From assembly GCA_014650415.1 (NCBI GenBank), contig BMUX01000001.1:248001-312000 (forward strand): a DNA stretch of 64,000 nucleotides. Reading direction: 5' to 3'. Shown in pieces: positions 55,533-61,912 of the stretch. The notes under the pieces are model-generated. The model worked only from the letters and a program-made list of their open reading frames with translations, was not told the origin of the DNA and did not search any database. How positions within the stretch are numbered: the stretch's first letter is position 1; the number at the start of each line of letters is the position of its first letter. The position numbers were made by a program, and so were the translations under genes. This DNA is from Streptomyces spiroverticillatus. GTDB lineage: Bacteria; Actinomycetota; Actinomycetes; Streptomycetales; Streptomycetaceae.

Positions 55533-57092
55533 TCACCGGATTGACGTTTCTGCACCGCCCCGCACAACGGCCCCCTCCCGGTGGAGGAGCGTGAGCCCGT
55601 CGGCCTCGGCGACGATCCGGTATCCGTACGTCTTCTGTGCCCGGGCCAGCTCCTCCTGCTGGCGGTGGGGCGGGTACGGCCAGTGGCCGTCGGGGAGCGG
55701 CCACGCCGGATGAGGGCGGCTGTCGTGCAGGATCCACTCGCTCGTGGGCGGCGGGGGCGTGCCGTCGGTGTCGTACAGCTCCCCGGGGACCGGATAGCCG
55801 GGGAAGAGGACGACGGTCGTACGGGAGACGAGCTGCGGGACGAGCCGGTTGGAGGCGGCGACGGTCGCCCCGTCGGGGATGCGGTCGAGGAGTGTGCGGG
55901 CGGCGCGGACGTGGTCGGGGGTGCGCCAGGTGTCCTTGCGCAGGACGAGGCCGAAGGAGAAGGAGGGGAGGAGGACGAGGGCGACGGCGACCATCGTGGC
56001 GAGCGAGGCGCGCAGGTGGCGGGCGGCGAGGGGGTTGTCCTTGGCGCCGCTCGGGGAGAACGGGCCGAACCGGCCGTAGGGCGTGAGGGCGTCGATCGCG
56101 GCGGCGAAGACGATCGGCATGAGGACCGCGCTGTAGTGGAACGCGGTCTCCCAGTGGTAGTCGTGCTGCGACAGCAGCCGCCAGCCGAGGGTGGGCAGCG
56201 CCAGCAGGGCGATCGGCGAGCGGAGCGCGAGCAGGGCGGTCGGCGCGAAGACGAGGACGAGGGTGACGGCCTTGACCTCGGGGCGCAGCGCGTCGAGCGG
56301 TGCGGCGAGGAGGGTCATGAGCACGGAGCCCCGGGGGCCGTCGGAGACGTACTCGCCATAGGCGTACGTTGCCGAGGAGTTGAGGGCGGGCAGCAGCACC
56401 TTCGTGATGACGAGCGTGCCGAGGACGCCGCCGAGCAGCGCGGCGAACCCGATCGCGCGCCGTCCGCGCCACACCAGGTACCCGCCGAGCGCGGCCAGGG
56501 TGAGCCCGAGGTCCTCCTTGACGAGCAGCAGGGGTACGGCGAGGAGCACCGCCTTCTCGTACCGTCCCCGCCCGAGCGCCTCCAGGGAGAACGCCAACAG
56601 GGGTACGGCGAAGGCGACTTCGTGGAAGTCGAAGGCGACGGTGGAGGCGATCCCCCAGCTCAGCCCGTACCCGATCGCGATCGCGTGCAGGGCCGCCCGT
56701 CCGAGCGCCCGCCCGGCCCACCGGGCGAGCGGCACCACGGCGAGGGCGAGGAGTGCGGCCTGGGCGAGCAGCAGGGTCTCGGCGGCGGGGAAGAGGCGGT
56801 AGAGGGGTGCGAGGAGGGCGAGGACGGGGTGGAAGTGGTCGCCGAGGAGGTTGACGCCCTCGCCCTTCAACGGGACGTACGGGAGCCGGAGTTGGGAGTA
56901 CGCCTTGACGGCCTGCTCGAAGATTCCGAGGTCGTAGCCGGTGGTGCGCAGGAGGCGGTGCCGCTGCACGGAGAGGGTGGCGTAGAGGACGAACAGGGCC
57001 GCGGCCCAGGCCCAGGGGGCGGCGCCGCGCACCTTGCGGCGCACCGCCACGGGGACGATCTGAACTGACTTACTGTCAGGAATTGTCCGCAT
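55533..57092 (-). CDS. DUF2079 integral membrane protein
   Basis: Polytopic membrane protein of 519 residues with about ten spans. The N-terminal GYDLGIFEQAVKAYSQLRLPYVPLKG (about 53-78) and LGDHFHPVLALLAPLYRLFP (about 83-102) are DUF2079 hallmarks: a loop with acidic residues facing outward followed by alternating spans, similar in plan to GT-C glycosyltransferases. The C-terminal third is a non-membrane domain (RIPDGATVAASNRLVPQLVSRTTV). It stands alone with its own terminator. The transferred sugar, if any, is unknown. Confidence 0.88.
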   Translation of the reverse strand: MRTIPDSKSVQIVPVAVRRKVRGAAPWAWAAALFVLYATLSVQRHRLLRTTGYDLGIFEQAVKAYSQLRLPYVPLKGEGVNLLGDHFHPVLALLAPLYRLFPAAETLLLAQAALLALAVVPLARWAGRALGRAALHAIAIGYGLSWGIASTVAFDFHEVAFAVPLLAFSLEALGRGRYEKAVLLAVPLLLVKEDLGLTLAALGGYLVWRGRRAIGFAALLGGVLGTLVITKVLLPALNSSATYAYGEYVSDGPRGSVLMTLLAAPLDALRPEVKAVTLVLVFAPTALLALRSPIALLALPTLGWRLLSQHDYHWETAFHYSAVLMPIVFAAAIDALTPYGRFGPFSPSGAKDNPLAARHLRASLATMVAVALVLLPSFSFGLVLRKDTWRTPDHVRAARTLLDRIPDGATVAASNRLVPQLVSRTTVVLFPGYPVPGELYDTDGTPPPPTSEWILHDSRPHPAWPLPDGHWPYPPHRQQEELARAQKTYGYRIVAEADGLTLLHREGAVVRGGAETSIR

Positions 57093-57160
57093 ATGCGGAG
57101 ATTAACCACTGTGGGTGCGGCCCCGGTGGAGCCGCACCCACGCCCTCTCCAGCCGCGGAA

Positions 57161-57211
57161 CCTGTCAATACCACAGGGCCTGTCAGTACCGCAGGGCCTG
57201 TCAGTACCGCA
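57161..57211. repeat. 18-bp tandem repeat spanning the stop of the baeRF gene
   Basis: Three copies of CCTGTCAGTACCGCA plus GGG (the first with changes), period 18 bp. The last copy carries the gene's TGA (57201-57203); the other two also have an in-frame TGA on the gene strand. Confidence 0.9.
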
Positions 57212-58310
57212 GCGCCGCCGCGATGCCTCCGGTCTCGCCGAGCGTCCCGTCCGGCACGAAGGTCACGTCGCCGTCGGCGTCGAGCACCATTTCCGCCAGC
57301 GAGTCGACGACGTCGTCCTCGACCCCTTCGCCGCCCTCGTCCACGAAGACGAGCGCCGCCCGGGGCGCGCCCTCGACCTCGTCCACCCGGGCCGAGACCC
57401 GTACCGACTCCTCCACCACCAGGTGTCCCACGCGACCCTCGCGCGCCGCCTGCCAGCAGTCCTGGGCGCCTGCGGCGTACCGCTTGCCGCTGCGGGCCGC
57501 GTCCAGTGCCTTCAGGGCCTCCTCGGTGTCGATCGCGGCCAGCGCGGCCCGCGCGGGGGCGAGCTGCTCGACCAGTTCGGGGGCGGTCGCCTGGAGCAGG
57601 CCGCCGACCTCCAGGTCCGCCGCCAGCACGGCCTTGTGCCGGGACAGCTCGCGGAAGGTCACGATGTGCTGGCGCAGCCCCACGACCACCACCGGAAGCA
57701 CAGCCTCCTGGAGCAGCGGGGTGAGCTTGCGGTCGGCCTCGCTGAGCATGTTGCGGAAGTCCTGCTCCTCGCCGTGGCCGCCCTCGCGGTTGGGCGGGCC
57801 GTCGCGGTCGACGCCGGAGGAGATGACGGGGAAGCCGCTCTCCTCCTGGTCGATCTCGGTCAGCTCGTAGCCGACGCCGTGCCAGAGCCGGACCTCGCCG
57901 ACGCTCAGCAGCAGCGCGAGGTAGGGGATCTGCCGGGCGGAGGAGGCGACCAGGTTGCGGGTCAGATAGGTCTCGCCGACGACGATCCGCTCGGGGACCG
58001 TGGAGCTGACCAGGTACGTACGGGCCTCGTCGGCGGAGGCGAAGAGGACCAGGCCCTCCAGGAAGTGCTCGGGGTCGAGCTCGTCCACCGCCTCGCCCAG
58101 GTTGCCCGCCACGGCGGCGGCCTGCTCCTTGCTCACCTTCGGGTCGGCGGCGAGCCGCTTCTCGGCGTCGGAGAGGAGGTTGCGCAGCCGGATGTGGTCC
58201 TGCTGGTTCTCCGGCCGGTGCCGGTGGGTGGGCAGGGTGAGGGAGACGGCCGGGTAGGGCCGGGGGCGGCGCAGTTCGGCGAGCAGGTCGGAGGCGTCCT
58301 CGTCACTCAT
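57201..58310 (-). CDS. baeRF-type protein (bacterial eRF1-like family)
   Basis: Protein of 369 residues related to the bacterial eRF1-like (baeRF/Rv2629) group. It opens ELRRPRPYPAVSLTLPTHRHRPENQQDHIRLRNLLSDAEKRL (about 12-53), continues through a FASADEARTYLV region, a beta-rich middle (GEVRLWHGVGYELTE), and a helical C-terminal part ending VVEESVRVSARVDE and FVPDGTLGETGGIAAALRY. Members are thought to act on stalled ribosomes or nucleic acids, but no role is settled. ATG 58310 follows GGAG. Its stop codon lies in an 18-bp tandem repeat. Confidence 0.83.
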   Translation of the reverse strand: MSDEDASDLLAELRRPRPYPAVSLTLPTHRHRPENQQDHIRLRNLLSDAEKRLAADPKVSKEQAAAVAGNLGEAVDELDPEHFLEGLVLFASADEARTYLVSSTVPERIVVGETYLTRNLVASSARQIPYLALLLSVGEVRLWHGVGYELTEIDQEESGFPVISSGVDRDGPPNREGGHGEEQDFRNMLSEADRKLTPLLQEAVLPVVVVGLRQHIVTFRELSRHKAVLAADLEVGGLLQATAPELVEQLAPARAALAAIDTEEALKALDAARSGKRYAAGAQDCWQAAREGRVGHLVVEESVRVSARVDEVEGAPRAALVFVDEGGEGVEDDVVDSLAEMVLDADGDVTFVPDGTLGETGGIAAALRY

Positions 58311-58466
58311 GGGCACTCCACTCGGGGTAGCGGTCGGGGCGACAGCTCGGGGCACGGCACAGCGCACTGCACAGGGACACAGCGCACCGCACTGGGGCAC
58401 ACCGGCTGACTGCTCTTCGCAATTTCTCACGATTGGCCCCGATCCGCCCCCGCGCGGCGTTCCGGA

Positions 58467-59246
58467 TCAGCGGGCCCCGAGGGCCCCGATCAGCACGCCC
58501 AGCCAGGCACCGGCGATCATGAACGGCCCGAACGGGAAGTGCGACCTGCGGGTGCCGCGCCCGACGACGATCCGCCCGAGCCCGTACAGGGACCCGAGGA
58601 GGAATCCCGCGAAGGTCCCGATGAAGAGCACGGGAAAGCCGTACCACCCGAGCGCGGCCCCGAGCGCCGGCGAGAGCTTCACGTCGCCGAACGCCATCCC
58701 GTCCGGGTTGACCAGATGGAGCAGCAGATACACGCCCCCGAGCCCCGCCCCGCCGAGCAGCGCCCCGAGCCAGGACCCCCCGTTCCCCGGAAGCAGGTCC
58801 GCCGCGCCCAGCAGGACCGCGGCCCCGGCGGCGAGCGGCAGGGTGAGGACGTCGGGCAGCCGGTTCACCCGCAGGTCGACGCCGGCCAGCAGCAGCGCGA
58901 AGGGGGTCAGCAGCAGCCAGACCGCCAGCTCGGGCCGGGGCCCGGTGGCGGCGGCGAGCGCGGCGCAGGCGAGTGCGCCGACGAGGGGGTACGGCAGGGT
59001 CTTGGTGTACGTCGCCGGGCCGACGGCGGTACGCAGCGCCCCCCGCGCCCCGCTCCCCCCGGCGCACCGCGCGCACCGCCCGGTGCCGGCCCACCCCCGG
59101 GCGAAGCCGGTGAAGGGGTGACCGGAGGGGCAGGCGTCGCGCCACTCCTCCTCCGGCTCGACGGAGAGGCGGTGGGCGGCACGCGGCAGGAGCAGCCCTG
59201 CGGCGGCTCCCCAGAGGGCGGCCAGCACGATCACGGTGACGGACAC
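58467..59246 (-). CDS. Prepilin peptidase, A24 family
   Basis: Polytopic aspartic protease of 259 residues that cleaves type IV prepilin-like or Flp pilin leaders at the inner face of the membrane. The two catalytic Asp motifs are AGVDLRVNRLPD (about 121-132) and MAFGDVKLSP (about 185-194); seven or eight spans are visible. An N-terminal cytoplasmic region has four cysteines (DACPSGH, GRCARCA), reminiscent of the zinc-binding region of longer prepilin peptidases. No pilus genes are within the window. It is divergent from the DUF192 gene. Confidence 0.9.
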   Translation of the reverse strand: MSVTVIVLAALWGAAAGLLLPRAAHRLSVEPEEEWRDACPSGHPFTGFARGWAGTGRCARCAGGSGARGALRTAVGPATYTKTLPYPLVGALACAALAAATGPRPELAVWLLLTPFALLLAGVDLRVNRLPDVLTLPLAAGAAVLLGAADLLPGNGGSWLGALLGGAGLGGVYLLLHLVNPDGMAFGDVKLSPALGAALGWYGFPVLFIGTFAGFLLGSLYGLGRIVVGRGTRRSHFPFGPFMIAGAWLGVLIGALGAR

Positions 59247-59350
59247 GGCCCCACCCTAGGTGCGCCCCGGCGCGGGGTCATGGGCCCGTGGGCCCACTGT
59301 GCACACCGGTTCCGCTGACACCGGTGGCCCCGCCCTCGTACAGTCCGGGC

Positions 59351-59746
59351 GTGGGACGACAGCAGCGTTACGAGGACGGCCGTGGCACTCTGTGCCTCGC
59401 CGACTCCGCGCACCCGGACCTCCTCCCGGGCATCCCCCTGGAGATCGCCGCCTCCGCCCGCGCCCGCTCCCGGGGGCTCCTCGGGCGCAGCGGGATCGAG
59501 GGGGCACTCCTGCTGACGACCGCCTCCGGGATCCACACCTTCCGGATGCGTTTCCCGCTCGAAGTCGCCTATCTGGACCGGGAGTTGAGGGTTCTCGCGG
59601 TGCGGACGCTGCCGCCGAACCGGCTGCCCCTCCCCCACCTCAGGACGCGGCACGTGCTGGAGGCGGAGGCGGGCGCACTGACGCGCTGGGGCGTACGCCC
59701 CGGCGCACGCGTCCGGATCCTCCCGGAACCCGCTCAGGGCCCCTGA
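59351..59746 (+). CDS. DUF192 protein
   Basis: Protein of about 131 residues with the DUF192 fold: PLEIAASARARSRGLLGRSGIEGALLL, then IHTFRMRFPLEVAYLDRELRVLAVRTLPPNRL. The family is often linked in genomes to secretion or Flp-pilus genes; here it is divergent from a prepilin peptidase gene, which fits, though there is no functional proof. GTG 59351 begins VGRQQRYEDG; a longer frame starts at 59288. The ribosome binding site is weak. Confidence 0.8.
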   Translation: MGRQQRYEDGRGTLCLADSAHPDLLPGIPLEIAASARARSRGLLGRSGIEGALLLTTASGIHTFRMRFPLEVAYLDRELRVLAVRTLPPNRLPLPHLRTRHVLEAEAGALTRWGVRPGARVRILPEPAQGP

Positions 59747-59792
59747 CCCCCGGCGAGAAGGGGTCTTCCGCACTGGGTGCCGTTCCGTCACC

Positions 59793-60023
59793 ATGGGGAG
59801 CATGGCGGCTTCAGCGGGAACCACCGGAATATCGCAGGCTCGGGTGCTCGATCTGTCGGGGGTGCCCCTCGGCGAGTTGAGCGGGGTGGACGGACTGTCC
59901 ACCGCTCTCGCCTCCCTGCGCAGGCAGCTCGCCCGTACGGCGGCACCCCTGTGCTCGGGAGACGTGTCCCCGCCGTGCCAGGGCTCGCCGTCGGCGCGAC
60001 CGGGTACCGGCAATGAGAGTTGA
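59793..60023 (+). CDS. Small FxsA-like RiPP precursor-like peptide without FxSxx ending
   Basis: Peptide of 76 residues. The stretch ARVLDLSGVPLGELSGVDGL followed by STALASLRRQLART resembles the conserved leader core of FxSxx-COOH precursor peptides (LDLSxVPLxxL then a helix). The usual C-terminal FxSxx is absent: the tail is APLCSGDVSPPCQGSPSARP then GTGNES, with two cysteines and no Phe. It directly precedes, and overlaps by the TTGA stop/start, a gene for an HExxH peptide beta-hydroxylase, the standard partner. Either the precursor has a new modified core or its ending was lost. ATG at 59802 is an alternative start. Confidence 0.65.
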   Translation: MGSMAASAGTTGISQARVLDLSGVPLGELSGVDGLSTALASLRRQLARTAAPLCSGDVSPPCQGSPSARPGTGNES

Positions 60024-61912
60024 GCGACACTGAGCACCACCGACTGCCGCTGCGGACGCTGACCGCCGTCGCCACGGGCGAGGTCGACGCCTCGGACGTG
60101 GCGCTGCTGACGGCTGCCCGCCGCAGCCGGACCCTGCTCGCCCTGGTCGGGGCGTACGAACTCACCCCCGCCCTGGACCGGTTGCCGAACGACTGGCCCC
60201 GCACGGGCCTGCCGCCGACCCTTCCGCGCACCGCCTGGAAGCTGCTGTGCGCCGTCCAGCGGGCCGACCCGGCCGCCGCCGATGCCGTGCTGGCGGACCC
60301 GATGGTGGGCGGGCGGGCGCTGCAACTGCTGCGCCGGATCAGCCACGGTGCAAAGTCCTCAGGACCGGACGTGCCGCTGCGGGCCGAGGCCGGGCTCGCC
60401 GGGTCGCTGGCGGCGGCCGCCGCGATCCGTTCGGGGACGCGGTGCTCACTGCGCGTCCCGGCGCACCGAGGGAGACTCTGGCTGCCGTCGCTGGGGCTGA
60501 CCGGGCGGGTGGCGCGCGGTGAGTGGGCCGTGGTGGGCGTGGAGTGCACGGAGCGGGAGACCGTCGTCTTCGGCGACAGCGGTTCCGTACGGCTGCCCGG
60601 GGCGCTGCACCTGCCGTCCGAGGGCTGGCATCCACTGCCCGGCGTCGAACTCCCCGGCGGGTCGGGGACGGTGACGCTCGATCACCTCTCCCCGCAACGG
60701 GACTACCGCTCCCTGCTCGACCCGGCACCCCTGCCCCCCGACGAGCTGGACCGCTGGCGTCAACTCCTCGCCGATGCTTCCGAGTTACTGAGGGCCGACC
60801 ATCCGCCCGCCCACCGTCTGGTGTGGGGTGCGGTCCGCTGCCTGGTGCCCGCCGCCGCGACGTCCACGCATCCGGTCAGCGCGACCGCGCCGGACACTTT
60901 CGGGGCGGTCGTGATGTCCCTGCCGCCGGACGCACCGACGGCCGCCGCCACCCTCGTCCACGAAGCGCACCACCAACTGCTCGCCGCCGTCGACGACTTG
61001 ACCCCGCTCCTCGACCAGGGCCGCCCCGGCCCCGAGCCGCTGCACTTCGCCCCCTGGCGCCGCGACCCCCGCCCGCTGCGCGGACTGGTGTACGGTACGC
61101 ACGCCACGGCCGGGATCACCGCCTTCTGGCACCGTCGGCGCACCCCCGGCGACGACCGGGCCGCGTTCGAATTCGCCTACCACCGCTGGCAGTTGAGGGT
61201 GGCGCTGACCGCCCTGCACAGCTCCGACCGGCTCACCCTGGCGGGTGCGCACCTGGTGTCCGCACTGGACGGGCAGGCGGCCCCCTGGTGGCCGGAGCGG
61301 GTGGCGGAGCTGCCAGGTGCCCTCGCCGCCCAGTGCTGCGCCGACCTGGTGGCCTCCTGGCGGGCCGCCCACCTGGCGGTCGCCGAGACCGACGCCGATG
61401 CGCTGGCCCGGCGCTGGCTGGCGGGCGAGCCGCCGCCCGCCGTGCTGCCGCCGGTGCGTCTGGTCCCGGCCCGCGCGCAGTCGCGGGTGCTGTCACGGCT
61501 GTGGCTGACCCGGCTGTGGCTCACCGACCGGCCGGCCTTCGACCGGCTGCGCGCCGAGCTGGAGGCCGGGACGTCGGACCTGTGGGGTGCGGGCGAGCTG
61601 ACGGTGGCCGACGCGGCACTGGTGGCGGGCGACCGGGAGGAGGCCCGCGGCCTGTTCCTGAAGGCGGCGGACCCGCTGAGCACACCGGTGAACGTCAGCG
61701 ACTGGGTGGGACTGGGACTCGTACACGACGAGACGCCCCCGGGAAACCTCCTGCTGGAGCGTCCCGAGCTGGTCGTCGCCGTGCACGCGGCGCTGCTGCG
61801 GGCCGGAACACATCCACCGGGCCCGCACGAACTGGCCCGGTGGTTCGCGCCGCCCGGTCCGGGCGGCGCCGGCTCACATGCTGAGCGCGTCGATGTCGCA
61901 GTTGGCCCGTAG
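60020..61912 (+). CDS. aKG-HExxH-type peptide beta-hydroxylase of an FxS-like RiPP system
   Basis: Large enzyme of 630 residues whose layout matches the HEXXH-motif proteins of FxS peptide loci (2-oxoglutarate-dependent peptide beta-hydroxylases). The motif HEAHH is at 314-318 (TLVHEAHHQLLAAVDDLTPL), followed by LHFAPWRRDPRPLRGLVYGTHATAGITAFW, the characteristic second stretch of the family. No membrane segment. The TTG start at 60020 overlaps the precursor gene's stop; the next in-frame ATG would cut conserved sequence. The last 39 bases overlap the 3' end of the facing TPR gene. A radical SAM cyclophane synthase (FxsB), expected in such loci, is not in the window. Confidence 0.85.
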   Translation: MSDTEHHRLPLRTLTAVATGEVDASDVALLTAARRSRTLLALVGAYELTPALDRLPNDWPRTGLPPTLPRTAWKLLCAVQRADPAAADAVLADPMVGGRALQLLRRISHGAKSSGPDVPLRAEAGLAGSLAAAAAIRSGTRCSLRVPAHRGRLWLPSLGLTGRVARGEWAVVGVECTERETVVFGDSGSVRLPGALHLPSEGWHPLPGVELPGGSGTVTLDHLSPQRDYRSLLDPAPLPPDELDRWRQLLADASELLRADHPPAHRLVWGAVRCLVPAAATSTHPVSATAPDTFGAVVMSLPPDAPTAAATLVHEAHHQLLAAVDDLTPLLDQGRPGPEPLHFAPWRRDPRPLRGLVYGTHATAGITAFWHRRRTPGDDRAAFEFAYHRWQLRVALTALHSSDRLTLAGAHLVSALDGQAAPWWPERVAELPGALAAQCCADLVASWRAAHLAVAETDADALARRWLAGEPPPAVLPPVRLVPARAQSRVLSRLWLTRLWLTDRPAFDRLRAELEAGTSDLWGAGELTVADAALVAGDREEARGLFLKAADPLSTPVNVSDWVGLGLVHDETPPGNLLLERPELVVAVHAALLRAGTHPPGPHELARWFAPPGPGGAGSHAERVDVAVGP

